Shown piece after piece: positions 36,271-45,962 of a DNA stretch of 64,000 nt. This stretch comes from Paenibacillus sambharensis (lineage in GTDB: Bacteria; Bacillota; Bacilli; Paenibacillales; Paenibacillaceae). The stretch's first letter is position 1. Each line of letters starts with the position of its first letter. A program made the position numbers and the translations under genes. The stretch covers positions 1-64,000 of the forward strand of contig NZ_QKRB01000010.1 in the NCBI RefSeq assembly GCF_003233845.1, read 5' to 3'. The notes beneath the pieces were generated by a model, which searched no databases, had not been told where the DNA came from, and worked only from the letters and a program-made list of their open reading frames with translations.

Positions 36271-37275
36271 ATGAAGATTAAACAGACGATTGATAGAATT
36301 CCTGGCGGATTGATGCTGGTTCCGTTGTTTCTGGGGGCGCTTGTCCACACGTTTGCTCCGGAGTCGGGGCAGTATTTCGGCTCATTCACGAATGGCTTGA
36401 TGACAGGTACGGTACCGATACTGGCTGTATGGTTCTTCTGTATGGGAGCGGCTATTAACATTAAGGCGACAGGCGTCGTATTGCGAAAGTCTGGGACGCT
36501 CGTCCTTACCAAGATTGCAGTTGCATGGGTGGTCGCCATTATTGCCTCCCAGCTGCTGCCTGAAGGCGGGATTCAGTCGGGCTTATTCGCGGGTTTATCC
36601 GTCCTGGCGATTGTGGCGGCTATGGATATGACCAACGGCGGTCTGTATGCCTCTATTATGCAGCAGTACGGGTCCAAGGAGGAAGCGGGCGCCTTCGTGC
36701 TGATGTCGCTGGAGTCCGGTCCGCTTGTTACGATGATGATTCTGGGTACGGCTGGGATTGCATCGTTTGAGCCGCATCTGTTCGTAGGGGCTGTGCTGCC
36801 GTTCCTGATTGGCTTTATTCTCGGCAATCTGGACAGCGATCTGCGGGACTTCTTCAGCAAGGCGACACAGACGATGATTCCATTCTTCGGCTTCGCGCTT
36901 GGGAACACGATCGACCTGGGGGTCATTCTGAAGACAGGTGTACTCGGTATTCTGCTGGGTGTGGGCGTTATTATCATCACGGGTATTCCGCTCATGCTGG
37001 CGGACAAATATATCGGCGGCGGCAACGGCACAGCCGGTCTTGCGGCGTCCAGTACGGCAGGCGCGGCAGTGGCTAACCCGGTTATTATCGGCAGTCTGGT
37101 GCCTGAGCTGCAGCCAGCGGCGCAGTCCGCAACGGCGCTGGTGGCGGCTGCGGTGATCGTGACCTCCATACTAGTACCGATCTTGACGGCCTGGTGGTCG
37201 AACCGGATGAAGGGCAGGAAGCCGGCAAGGCCGACAGACAAGCGGATTATCCCGCCAGCTTCTGAAACCGCTTAA
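36271..37275 (+). CDS. kdgT: 2-keto-3-deoxygluconate permease
   Basis: Secondary carrier of the KdgT family for 2-keto-3-deoxygluconate, 334 residues, about ten TM helices. Family marks include the N-terminal [53 protein letters not shown] and [25 protein letters not shown] lies before the ATG. Sits between an orphan TctC protein and a sugar kinase of matching function, with small gaps, so one operon is likely. Completes uptake for the pectin route together with the pectate lyase at 9.6-11.4 kb. Confidence 0.92.
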   Translation: MKIKQTIDRIPGGLMLVPLFLGALVHTFAPESGQYFGSFTNGLMTGTVPILAVWFFCMGAAINIKATGVVLRKSGTLVLTKIAVAWVVAIIASQLLPEGGIQSGLFAGLSVLAIVAAMDMTNGGLYASIMQQYGSKEEAGAFVLMSLESGPLVTMMILGTAGIASFEPHLFVGAVLPFLIGFILGNLDSDLRDFFSKATQTMIPFFGFALGNTIDLGVILKTGVLGILLGVGVIIITGIPLMLADKYIGGGNGTAGLAASSTAGAAVANPVIIGSLVPELQPAAQSATALVAAAVIVTSILVPILTAWWSNRMKGRKPARPTDKRIIPPASETA

Positions 37276-37294
37276 GTAAAGGGGGAATACAGAT

Positions 37295-38230
37295 ATGGCC
37301 AAGGTGCTGACAATTGGCGAGCCGATGGCATTATTCGTGGCCCGGGAACAGGGGTCTCTCGAGGAAGCCGAGCAGTTTGAGCGTTATGTAGCAGGTGCTG
37401 AGGTCAACTTCTCCATTGGGATGGTCAGGCTGGGCCATGAGGTCACCTATATCAGCCAGCTTGGGGATGATCCCTTTGGCCGCAGCATAGCGCGCTTCCT
37501 GAAGACAAGCGGCCTGGACACCACTTACGTGACCTTCAGCAGGGATCAGTTCACAGGGATGCAGTGGAAGCAGAAGGTGGAGGAAGGCGATCCGGAGGTA
37601 TTCTCGCTTCGCCGGAATTCCGCAGCCTCCCGAATGGGACGGAATGCCATTGAACGGCTTGATTGGGGGGGCTATAACCACCTTCACTTGACGGGAATCC
37701 CCCCAGCGCTGTCAGCCAGCTGCAGAGAGCTTGTCTATGAGCTGATGGCTGAAGCACGCACAAGGGGCGTGCAAATCTCCTTCGACCCTAACCTTCGTCC
37801 GGGTCTGTGGCCGGACAAGGAGGAGATGGTTCAGGTTATTAATGACCTGGCGTGCCGCGCGGATATCGTTCTACCCGGCATTGAGGAAGGCGAGCTGCTG
37901 ACGAAGACGGAAGGGGAACAGACGGTGGCGGACTTCTACCATGCCGCCGGCGTGAAGACGGTGGTGATCAAGCTGGGAGCAAGAGGGGCTTATACAAGCT
38001 CGGAAGGTCAGCACTTCTACACGGAGGGCTTCAGGGTAGGGCGTGTTGTGGATACCGTTGGAGCTGGTGACGGCTTCGCCGTCGGTGTCGTAAGCGGCAT
38101 GCTGGAGGGGCTGCCGCTGCAGGAGGCGGTACGCCGGGGGACGGCAATCGGTGCCTTGGCGGTAATGTCGCCGGGAGACAATGACGGTCTCCCGGACCGG
38201 ACAGGACTTGAAGCATTCATGGCGGGGTAA
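37295..38230 (+). CDS. kdgK: 2-keto-3-deoxygluconate kinase (PfkB family)
   Basis: Cytoplasmic ribokinase-family enzyme phosphorylating 2-keto-3-deoxygluconate with ATP, 311 residues. Starts LTIGEPMALF, has the substrate lid YVAGAEVNFSIGM, the ATP-side GARGAY block, and the PfkB signature DTVGAGDGFAVGVVSG with catalytic Asp in GAGD. GGGGG precedes the ATG by nine bases. Last gene before a strong terminator. The gene for the aldolase KdgA is not in the window. KDG preference rests on the adjacent kdgT; other aldonic sugars are possible. Confidence 0.9.
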   Translation: MAKVLTIGEPMALFVAREQGSLEEAEQFERYVAGAEVNFSIGMVRLGHEVTYISQLGDDPFGRSIARFLKTSGLDTTYVTFSRDQFTGMQWKQKVEEGDPEVFSLRRNSAASRMGRNAIERLDWGGYNHLHLTGIPPALSASCRELVYELMAEARTRGVQISFDPNLRPGLWPDKEEMVQVINDLACRADIVLPGIEEGELLTKTEGEQTVADFYHAAGVKTVVIKLGARGAYTSSEGQHFYTEGFRVGRVVDTVGAGDGFAVGVVSGMLEGLPLQEAVRRGTAIGALAVMSPGDNDGLPDRTGLEAFMAG

Positions 38231-38251
38231 GCATCAGCCAATAGAACAGAG

Positions 38252-38290
38252 GCGGCAGCAGCGGCGGAGTCCGGGGCTGCCGCTTTTTTT
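38252..38290 (+). terminator. Terminator after kdgK
   Basis: Stem GCGGCAGC (38252-38259) / GCTGCCGC (38276-38283), followed by seven T. Confidence 0.9.
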
Positions 38291-38377
38291 GCCGTAATGG
38301 GCTTGTGGGTCATGCAAGGTTCGTGGCGGTCGCTCCAGCGGCCATGGAACCGCAAATTCCCCGGGATAGGGCAGCAA

Positions 38378-38407
38378 GAATATTTTCCATGGAAACGTAA
38401 CAATCTA
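38378..38407 (+). promoter_or_regulatory. Candidate sigma-G-type promoter for the DUF3231 gene
   Basis: GAATA (38378-38382), exactly 18 bases, CAATCTA (38401-38407). The B. subtilis sigma-G consensus is GHATR-N18-CATWHTA; this agrees except for one base. The spacer contains the palindrome TTTCCATGGAAA (38384-38395). Forespore expression is inference. Confidence 0.45.
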
Positions 38408-38465
38408 GAAGCAGGGCTGTATGGGCATAAGAGGTGAATACGAATTTAGGAGGGATGTGAGTCTG

Positions 38466-39512
38466 ATGTCGACTAAGCTTGAGACAGAACAGCATGCAGA
38501 TGAATTACGACACGTTACCGTCAGACTGACGTCAGCGGAGATTGCCAACCTCTGGACTCAATACATAAATGACAGCATGGCCGCCTGCTTCATTACCCAT
38601 TCGTTAAAGCATGTTCAGGACGAGGACGTCCGGTCAATTCTTGAGTCTGCACTCGGTTTGGCCACAACTCATATGGGCAAAGTCAAAGCGTTTATGACGG
38701 ATGAGGGCTTCACGCCTCCGGTCGGCTTCACCGAGGAGGATGTCATCAACCGGTCAGCCCCGAGTCTGTTCTCTGATGAATTTCTGCTGAATTATTTCTA
38801 TGTCATGACTCTGCTGGGACTGACCAGCTATGCAGGTGCCTTGAGCACATCAACCCGTTCGGATTTGCGGCGATACTTTACGGCATGCAATACGGAAACA
38901 ATGGAGCTGTTCAATACAATCGTGGATGCCTTACTTGAAAAAGGACTCTACGTTAGACCTCCGCATATTCCTGTTTCCCAGCAGGTTGATTATATTGATA
39001 AGCAGAGTTATCTGGCAGGCTGGTTTGGCAGGCAGAGACCATTAAACGCAATCGAAATCAGCAGCATATTCTTCAATATAGTCAAGATTGAGGCAAAGAT
39101 TGTATTAGAGATGGCTTTCAGTCAGGTTGCCCAAGACAGGGATATCCGTAAGTATTTACGGAGGGGTGTAGGATTGTGCCAAGAGCATTTCGAGACCTTG
39201 AGTAAGGAATTATCAGAGAATGACCTGCCACAGCCGCGCAAATGGGAGTCGGAAATTACGGATTCCACGATACCTCCTTTCTCTGACAAACTAATGCTGT
39301 TCCATATTGTTGCATTAATTTCAGCTTCGGCTGCCTTCTATGGAGCCGGTTTATCAGTTTCGCAAAGACGGGATCTGGGCGTGAAATATACCAAGCTGAT
39401 TGCGGATATGGGCTTGTATGCCGAGGATGGCGTGAACTTGTTAATCGGCAGAGGCTGGCTGGAAGAACCACCGGGAGCCAGCGACCGGGAAGCCTTGACC
39501 AAGCAGCGGTAA
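38466..39512 (+). CDS. DUF3231 family protein
   Basis: About 348 residues built of two related all-helical halves (about 20-180 and 195-345), the layout of DUF3231 (ferritin-like four-helix bundles, function unknown, spread in spore formers). Recognised by blocks such as LWTQYINDSMAACFITHSLK and ISSIFFNIVKIEAKIVLEM. The ATG at 38466 follows AGGAGGG by 11 bases; the longer frame is unsupported. A sigma-G-like promoter lies upstream, consistent with a spore protein. Monocistronic. Confidence 0.8.
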   Translation: MSTKLETEQHADELRHVTVRLTSAEIANLWTQYINDSMAACFITHSLKHVQDEDVRSILESALGLATTHMGKVKAFMTDEGFTPPVGFTEEDVINRSAPSLFSDEFLLNYFYVMTLLGLTSYAGALSTSTRSDLRRYFTACNTETMELFNTIVDALLEKGLYVRPPHIPVSQQVDYIDKQSYLAGWFGRQRPLNAIEISSIFFNIVKIEAKIVLEMAFSQVAQDRDIRKYLRRGVGLCQEHFETLSKELSENDLPQPRKWESEITDSTIPPFSDKLMLFHIVALISASAAFYGAGLSVSQRRDLGVKYTKLIADMGLYAEDGVNLLIGRGWLEEPPGASDREALTKQR

Positions 39513-39535
39513 ATGCCTGTCTATCTATGATAACA

Positions 39536-39575
39536 ACGGTCGGTCGGAAGCCTAATTCTGACCGGCCGTTTCAGT
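39536..39575 (+). terminator. Terminator after the DUF3231 gene
   Basis: Ten-bp stem ACGGTCGGTC / GACCGGCCGT (one G-U pair), followed by TTCAGTTT. Confidence 0.65.
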
Positions 39576-39674
39576 TTCCGGAACCACCGCACCGCTCCTT
39601 ACCTCAGTAGGGTCTGCGCCCCAGTATATCCAACTTTCTATATTCTCGCATACACTCAGGTAAAGTTACCCTTA

Positions 39675-39703
39675 TCGACAAAACCCGGAAAGTCGATTAA
39701 AAT
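39675..39703 (+). promoter_or_regulatory. Promoter of the GGDEF-EAL gene
   Basis: TCGACA (39675-39680), 17 bases, TAAAAT (39698-39703), 72 bases before the GTG start. Confidence 0.5.
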
Positions 39704-39774
39704 ATTTGTGACAGAAAGTCAACATACAATTATATCTTCTACTTAAGTGCTTTATCCAAAATGGGGGCTCAATT

Positions 39775-42030
39775 GTGGCTACAACGGAAAAACCCGAATT
39801 CATTCAACAAGCCAATCTGTTCTGTACGCACATCGGCCTGAATCCGAAAGAGATTCCTCATCCTCAACATATCTTATCGCCAGCTGAATTAGATAGTAAG
39901 CGGGAAGAGTACGATGAAATCTTGTCGGTCGTAAGCTTCTTCGGCGATAAAATTCTACATTCCTTAGCAGGCACGCCGCTCCTGATCGCCGTCGCCAATG
40001 AAGAAGGCTTTGTCCTTCATATGATGGGCGACGAGACGATCAAGAAGACCATCCATGACCTGGGCATCAAGCCTGGCGTCCAATTCACGGAAACCAGCAT
40101 GGGGACGAATGTCGTTAATTTGTCGTTAAAATATAATGAATCTCCGATTCAGCTGATCGGTGATGACCATTTTCATGAATACTTGCATGGCACCGCCTGT
40201 TACGCGGTGGCTTTTCACTATACAGACGTCAATGACCTGCTCGGAAGCGTCATTATTATGACGGCGAAGGAATTCCAGAACCCGATGATGGTTACTATGC
40301 TTGCCACCACGGCGGATTCCATTGAGCGGGAGCTTCTGCTCCGCAAACAGAACCGGAAGCTGAATATATTGAACCAAATCATTATGGATAATACCCGCAA
40401 TGGCATTATCCTGACCAACCGCAATGGTGAAATCACAACCTTTAACCAATACGCGGAGCTGTTCACGGGCAAGTCGAGGGATGATATGCTCGGCACCAAG
40501 GTTGAAGAGCTGGGCTCTATGGGCGAGTATATCCATGAAGTCATGCACAATGGGAGAACCTTCGAAGATGTGCAGATGACCTTCGAACCGGGATCTTCTG
40601 CGGACAAGCAGGTATGTCTGTTTGATGCCTACCCGCTGTATGATGAGAAGAGACAGCTTCTGGGCGCCTTCGGGCAGTTCAGGAGCATCACGGAGAGAGT
40701 GAAGGCCGAGGAGCGCTACAACTACCTGGCCAACCACGATGATTTAACCACACTGCCGAACCGGCGCTACTATAAGAATAACGCCACTCTCTATATCCAG
40801 CGTGCAAGGGCGACAGGCAGTCAGGTTGCTATAGTCTGTCTGGACCTGGACCGCTTCAAGATCATTAACGATTCACTGGGCCACTCCAGCGGGGATATGC
40901 TTCTGACGGTTGTGGCTGAGCGGCTGGTTAAGGTTGTGGCAGCCGGGGAGTTTGTGGCACGTATGGGCGGGGACGAGTTCATGTTCGCTTTCCCCTCTAT
41001 TGAGGGTAGAGAGGCAGCTCTGGAGCGGGTACGCGCCATTTTGGGGATATTCGATGAACCGTTCAGCTTGAACGGGTATGAATTCCACCTGTCGGCAAGT
41101 GCAGGCATTTCTATCTATCCAGAGCATGGGCAAGACCTGGAGAATTTGATGAAGGCAGCGGATACTGCGATGTACAGTGCGAAGAGCCGGGGGCTGAATT
41201 CCTACGCGCTCTATTCGCCTGATATGAATACGACCACCCGCGAGAAAATGATTCTGGAGAGCTCGCTCCGCAAGGCTATTGAGCAGAATGAGTTCAGGCT
41301 GTTTTACCAGCCGCAGGTGGATATACGAAGCGGCGAGCTGAAAGGGGTTGAAGCGCTGGTACGCTGGCAGCATCCCACCAAGGGACTGCTGACGCCGGAC
41401 CATTTTATTCCCATTGCCGAGGAGACGGGGATGATCAGCCAGATTGACAAGTGGGTGCTGCGCACCGCCTGCCTTCAGAACAAGAAGTGGCAGGAACAGG
41501 GGCTGCCGTCATTCCGGGTTTCGGTAAACTTGTCTTCCCAGGAGTTTCTTGATGAGAGCTTTGTTGATGATGTGCATCTAATACTGGAAGAGAGCGGCCT
41601 GCAGCCGAAGTATCTCGATCTGGAAATAACCGAGACGATGACGATGAATGTCAATCATGCCATCCCGATGCTTCGCAAGCTTCACGCGCTTGGCGTTCAG
41701 ATCAGCATGGATGATTTTGGGACGGGATACAGCTCGCTCAGTTATCTGAAGAATTTCTCAATTAACCGGCTGAAGATTGACCAGAGCTTTGTCCGGGATA
41801 TCTCGAAGGAAACGAATGGAACCAATATTGTAAGTATCATTATTGCCATGGCCCACAGCATGAACCTGGAAGTCGTCGCAGAAGGAGTCGAGGAGAAGGA
41901 GCAGCTGCGCTACCTCCAGATCCGCAAGTGCGATGAGGTTCAAGGCTACTATTTTAGCCGGCCGATACCTGGTGAGGAATTTGAACAATCATACGAGGAG
42001 CTTATCTCCAGAATCAAGAAGTTGTATTGA
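39775..42030 (+). CDS. GAF-PAS-GGDEF-EAL c-di-GMP enzyme
   Basis: Cytoplasmic dual-domain c-di-GMP protein of 751 residues from a GTG start with GGGGG upstream. Order: an N-terminal domain like that of AcoR-type activators (about 20-185, GAF fold, with FTETSMGTNVV and HGTACYAVAFHYTD), PAS (about 200-310), GGDEF (motif ARMGGDEF near 398), EAL (about 490-745, with VEALVRWQ, DDFGTGYSSL, VVAEGVEEKEQL). Both active-site motifs are intact, so it could make or degrade c-di-GMP; which dominates is unknown. No membrane segment. Confidence 0.93.
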   Translation: MATTEKPEFIQQANLFCTHIGLNPKEIPHPQHILSPAELDSKREEYDEILSVVSFFGDKILHSLAGTPLLIAVANEEGFVLHMMGDETIKKTIHDLGIKPGVQFTETSMGTNVVNLSLKYNESPIQLIGDDHFHEYLHGTACYAVAFHYTDVNDLLGSVIIMTAKEFQNPMMVTMLATTADSIERELLLRKQNRKLNILNQIIMDNTRNGIILTNRNGEITTFNQYAELFTGKSRDDMLGTKVEELGSMGEYIHEVMHNGRTFEDVQMTFEPGSSADKQVCLFDAYPLYDEKRQLLGAFGQFRSITERVKAEERYNYLANHDDLTTLPNRRYYKNNATLYIQRARATGSQVAIVCLDLDRFKIINDSLGHSSGDMLLTVVAERLVKVVAAGEFVARMGGDEFMFAFPSIEGREAALERVRAILGIFDEPFSLNGYEFHLSASAGISIYPEHGQDLENLMKAADTAMYSAKSRGLNSYALYSPDMNTTTREKMILESSLRKAIEQNEFRLFYQPQVDIRSGELKGVEALVRWQHPTKGLLTPDHFIPIAEETGMISQIDKWVLRTACLQNKKWQEQGLPSFRVSVNLSSQEFLDESFVDDVHLILEESGLQPKYLDLEITETMTMNVNHAIPMLRKLHALGVQISMDDFGTGYSSLSYLKNFSINRLKIDQSFVRDISKETNGTNIVSIIIAMAHSMNLEVVAEGVEEKEQLRYLQIRKCDEVQGYYFSRPIPGEEFEQSYEELISRIKKLY

Positions 42031-42053
42031 ATCCTATCTAGGGGGAAAGTATT

Positions 42054-43697
42054 ATGCCAACTGTTAGCAATATGCTGGTTAAGCATTTAGTAAGCTGGGG
42101 TGTTACCCATGTATTTGGCATACCCGGCAAGCCAGTGACTCCCCTTGTGCTTGACCTGGACAACGCGGGCATTACCTTTGTGCTGAGCAAGCATGAGGAA
42201 GGGGCTGGTCTGCAGGCGGCAGGCTACGCGCTGGCCCGCGGCTCTCTCGGAGCTGCGATTGGTACGGCGGGTCCTGGCGGTATTAACATGCTGACAGCGG
42301 CAGGACAAGCACTCTTCTCCCAAGTGCCGGTTCTGTTCCTAACAGGTTCGCCGCCGATTCGGGAAGTCGGGAAGGTGCTGGGCCAGGACAGCACGATGTT
42401 CGGCACCGATCTGGTCAAGATGTTCGAGCCGGTAACGAAATTCAGTGCGCGGGTTGACCGCGCGGAGGTATTCAGAAGCTATCTGGAGCATGCGATTGAA
42501 CAAGCTTACACCGGTGTGCGGGGCCCCGTTCATCTCTGCATTCCGCTGGATGTGCTGACCGAGCAGGTCGAAGATTTCGATATTCGTCTTCCGGACGCCT
42601 ATCCGCATGCAATTGCCTCGAATCTAGACGAAGTCGCTTCCCGCCTTGCCTCTGCCAGAAGGCCGCTGCTGCTTATAGGGGCAGCGCTGCACGCCCAGCA
42701 TGCGTATGAGGAAATCGAGGCATTTGCCACCCGGTGGTCCATCCCGGTTGCAACCACACCGGGGGGCAAGGGAGCAATCCGTTCGAATCATCCGATGTCC
42801 CTAGGTCCATACGGTCTTGGAGGCAGTGAGCTGGCAGATGCTTACCTGCGTGAAGGGGTCGATCTAATGGTGGTGGTCGGAAGCCAGTTAAGCGATTTGG
42901 AAATTCCAGGTCTGCAGCCTGCACAGTACCCCCAGCATATCATCCACTTCGATTATGAAGCGAGGTTCATCGGGAAGGCGCTGCCGGTGGCTGTTACGCC
43001 AGTACTCGGCAGCATACGCGGCAACCTGCAGGCACTGCTTGCCCGGACGGATGATGAGGCTCATTCGAGAGAGCTGCCGGCTGTGTTGACTGCGGCGGTT
43101 GCCAGTGAGGCTCCGGCACTCGAGCAGTCTGCAGCTGGTCTGCTGCAGGGCAGGCAGGTAATCGAGACGATGCGGGAGGAACTGCCCGCCGATACCCTGA
43201 TCTATGGCGATGCAGGGAGCCATTCCTTCTATGCAATCAAGTATCTGGATATTCGGGTGCCGGGTACATTTTACTTTGAAGAAGTGTATGCGACGATGGG
43301 CCGGGCGATCGGCTATGCGGTTGGGGCCAAGCTCGGCATGCCGGAACGTGTTGTAGCGTGCCTGTCGGGTGACGGCTGCATGTTCATGAACGGTACGGAG
43401 GTATCCACAGCGGTGAACCATGATGCGCCTGTCCTGTTCTTCGTCGCGAATAACCAGCGGCTGGACATGGTGGATAAGGGAATGGGCCGGCATTTGGGCC
43501 GTGCGGTCGGGACGAAGTACCAGGTGCCGCTTGACGCTGCCAAGTTTGGTGAAGCCATGGGTGCTGCCGGTTACCGCTGCGAGACGATAGAGGAGCTGCG
43601 GCATGCTATCCGTGATGCGCTGCGGCAGAACCGGACAAGCGTTATCGATATTATAATGGACCCGGATGAAATTCCGCCGACAATGAAGAGGGGCTAG
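42054..43697 (+). CDS. Thiamine pyrophosphate-dependent enzyme (acetolactate synthase-like)
   Basis: Member of the acetolactate synthase/pyruvate oxidase/benzoylformate decarboxylase family, 547 residues, with N-terminal TPP-binding (glutamate in SKHEEGAGLQAAGYA), middle and C-terminal domains. TPP motif GDGCMFMNGTEVSTAV...NN (GDG-X-NN) is clear. AGGGGG precedes the ATG. It is followed four bases later by a carboxymuconolactone decarboxylase-like gene, which is not a standard partner of IlvB. The reaction (decarboxylation, carboligation or oxidation) cannot be assigned; IlvN and cofactor partners are absent. Confidence 0.88.
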   Translation: MPTVSNMLVKHLVSWGVTHVFGIPGKPVTPLVLDLDNAGITFVLSKHEEGAGLQAAGYALARGSLGAAIGTAGPGGINMLTAAGQALFSQVPVLFLTGSPPIREVGKVLGQDSTMFGTDLVKMFEPVTKFSARVDRAEVFRSYLEHAIEQAYTGVRGPVHLCIPLDVLTEQVEDFDIRLPDAYPHAIASNLDEVASRLASARRPLLLIGAALHAQHAYEEIEAFATRWSIPVATTPGGKGAIRSNHPMSLGPYGLGGSELADAYLREGVDLMVVVGSQLSDLEIPGLQPAQYPQHIIHFDYEARFIGKALPVAVTPVLGSIRGNLQALLARTDDEAHSRELPAVLTAAVASEAPALEQSAAGLLQGRQVIETMREELPADTLIYGDAGSHSFYAIKYLDIRVPGTFYFEEVYATMGRAIGYAVGAKLGMPERVVACLSGDGCMFMNGTEVSTAVNHDAPVLFFVANNQRLDMVDKGMGRHLGRAVGTKYQVPLDAAKFGEAMGAAGYRCETIEELRHAIRDALRQNRTSVIDIIMDPDEIPPTMKRG

Positions 43698-43701
43698 TCC
43701 T

Positions 43702-44160
43702 ATGACCAAACAATCGGAGCAAGCGAAGCTTAACCAGATCAACCCGGAGCAGACGAATCAGGAGCGTTATCAGACCGGTTTGGATACCCTGCGGACGATG
43801 ATTGGGGAGCAGGGCGTCAGCACGATTAAAGAAATTGGGGCGTTCTACCCGGATTTTGGCCATACCCTGGTCGCATTCGGCTTTGGCGACTTGTATTCAC
43901 GAGGCATTCTTGACCTCAAGCAGCGGGAAATTGTAACGATTACTTCACTAATAACCCAGGGCGCTACTGAGCAGCTGTCATTCCATGTCCATGCAGCGCT
44001 TAATGTCGGACTGAAGCCGGAAGAGATCCTGGAAATCGTACTGCACTGCGGCGGTTACGCCGGATTCCCGAAGGCCGTGGGAGGGCTGAACGTCGTTCGG
44101 AAGGTGTTTGAGGAGCGAGGCATTACGATTTCAGGCGGCAGGGAAGAAGCGGCTGAATAA
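43702..44160 (+). CDS. Carboxymuconolactone decarboxylase/AhpD-like protein
   Basis: Small protein of 152 residues with the CMD/AhpD fold: GDLYSRGILDLKQREIVTI and NVGLKPEEILEIVLHCGGYAGFPKA. In AhpD-type redox members the pattern is CxxC; here the equivalent region reads LHCGGYAG with a single Cys, closer to decarboxylase-type members. Four bases after the TPP enzyme gene, so translationally linked. Role unknown. Confidence 0.88.
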   Translation: MTKQSEQAKLNQINPEQTNQERYQTGLDTLRTMIGEQGVSTIKEIGAFYPDFGHTLVAFGFGDLYSRGILDLKQREIVTITSLITQGATEQLSFHVHAALNVGLKPEEILEIVLHCGGYAGFPKAVGGLNVVRKVFEERGITISGGREEAAE

Positions 44161-44387
44161 AGGCAATCTCTCAAGGAAATCTTCACAAGGGTATAACCAG
44201 GCTTTTCAACATGACGATCTAGTCGTGGGGAAAGGCCTATTTTGGCGTGATCACCACAGGGGCCTAACAATTTTTACATAGAAACAATGATTAATTACTA
44301 TAGCGAGGTGGATGTTTATGGTAATATGTAGCTAATGTCCGCTTTTTTTCGACAAATAACGCCTTGAAGCTGATGGAGCAGGTGAAG

Positions 44388-45962
44388 ATGGAGCAAGAGA
44401 TAGTGATTTATATCATGTTGATCCTCATAGGTGCGCTGTTAAGCCTTGGCTTGTGCGTATATGCCGGATTCCGATTGAGACATGCTCCCGGGGGCATCTA
44501 TTATATCCTCATGACGTTCATGGCGTCGGTATTCGGGTTTGCTTACCTGTTCGAGCTCACCAGTCCTTCACTGGAGCAAATCGCTTTCTGGCTGCGCATT
44601 GAATATATACCGCTGCCCTTCATCCCCGTGTTCGCCCTGCTGATGTCCCTGGCCTATGTCGGCCGCAAGCTGAAGAGCTGGGTCTATTACGTACTCTTCT
44701 TGATTCCGATGTCAACAACCATTATCCAAGCGACCAATGAGGAGCATCACCTCTACTATACGTCGATGAAACTGCGGGCTGATGCGCCCTTCCCGATTGT
44801 ACAGCTTGAGCACGGTCCTTACTTCCATGTGCATTCGATCTTCCTCTACGGATGTATGGCTGCCAGTGTTGTTGTACTGTTATTGGAGCTTCGTAAGGTT
44901 TCCAACCGGTTTCGTCTGCAAATCCTGCTTATGGTTGCCGGGCTCTCGATCCCGGTCTTCGCCGGCTTCTTGTATATCGGGGGCAGCAGTCCTTACGGGA
45001 TTGATCTGGGTCCCGTTTACCTGAGTGTGTCCTTCGTGGTTCAGAGCATTGCGCTGCTTCGGTACCAGATGTTCGACGCCGTTCCGATTGCAAGGGATTT
45101 GGTGTTTGAGAACATGAAGGAGGGAATTCTGGTACTGAATGAACGGGATGTGGTTACCGACTATAACGCCTCCATGCCCGATGTTATTCCTGCTTTAACA
45201 CCGCTTGCAGTAGGACAGCCCATCCACCAGCTCGTAGCAGGAGAAGAGCGGCTGGCGGAGATTTTCCGGCAGGCCCGCGAGTGCGACTATGAGATCCTGC
45301 GAGATGGCGGCAAGCTGCATTACCATATCCGGTTCTACCCAGTACAGCGGAAGAAGGGCTCGGCAGCGGGTACGATCATTTCGTTCGTTAATATGACAGA
45401 CCGGATTGAGCTGGAAAGGCGGCTGATGTATCTGGCCAGCACGGATGACTTAACGCAGCTGCTTAACCGGGCAACGCTGCTGAAGCGGTCGGAGCAGGCG
45501 ATGCATGAGCTGTCATGCCAGGGCGGCGAGCTGTCGGTCGTCATGTTCGATATTGATAAGTTCAAGCAGGTGAACGATACGTACGGGCATGGAGCCGGCG
45601 ATACGGCGCTGCAATATGCGGCCGCAGCCGCCAGGGATGTGCTGAGGGACAAGGGATTTGCCGGGCGTTACGGCGGCGATGAATTTATTCTGTGCATGCC
45701 TAATGCCTGCAGGCAGGAAGCGGCCGAGCTGGCGGAGCGTATCCGCAGGAAGGTCGCCGAGGCGAGGCTTACCGAGGGAAGCAGCCAGATCCGCATTACA
45801 TCCAGCTTTGGTGTGGCGAGTGTCCGGGTCGGAACGGGGGATTACAGCCAGCTGATGCATGCCTTGATCCAGCAGGCCGATTTAGCCCTGTACGCAGCGA
45901 AGAAGATGGGCAGGAACTGCGTGCAGGTGTATGGGGAAATGACAAGCGCAGACGTCATGTAG
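44388..45962 (+). CDS. Membrane GGDEF protein with seven-helix sensor and PAS domain
   Basis: Probable diguanylate cyclase of about 524 residues: seven TM helices of the histidine-kinase N-terminal 7TM type (about 5-215), a PAS domain (about 225-330), GGDEF at about 345-500 with intact RYGGDEF. ATG 44388 has GGAG nine bases upstream; TTG 44364 or ATG 44373 are alternatives. Its stop codon abuts a decayed acetyltransferase gene. Confidence 0.88.
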   Translation: MEQEIVIYIMLILIGALLSLGLCVYAGFRLRHAPGGIYYILMTFMASVFGFAYLFELTSPSLEQIAFWLRIEYIPLPFIPVFALLMSLAYVGRKLKSWVYYVLFLIPMSTTIIQATNEEHHLYYTSMKLRADAPFPIVQLEHGPYFHVHSIFLYGCMAASVVVLLLELRKVSNRFRLQILLMVAGLSIPVFAGFLYIGGSSPYGIDLGPVYLSVSFVVQSIALLRYQMFDAVPIARDLVFENMKEGILVLNERDVVTDYNASMPDVIPALTPLAVGQPIHQLVAGEERLAEIFRQARECDYEILRDGGKLHYHIRFYPVQRKKGSAAGTIISFVNMTDRIELERRLMYLASTDDLTQLLNRATLLKRSEQAMHELSCQGGELSVVMFDIDKFKQVNDTYGHGAGDTALQYAAAAARDVLRDKGFAGRYGGDEFILCMPNACRQEAAELAERIRRKVAEARLTEGSSQIRITSSFGVASVRVGTGDYSQLMHALIQQADLALYAAKKMGRNCVQVYGEMTSADVM

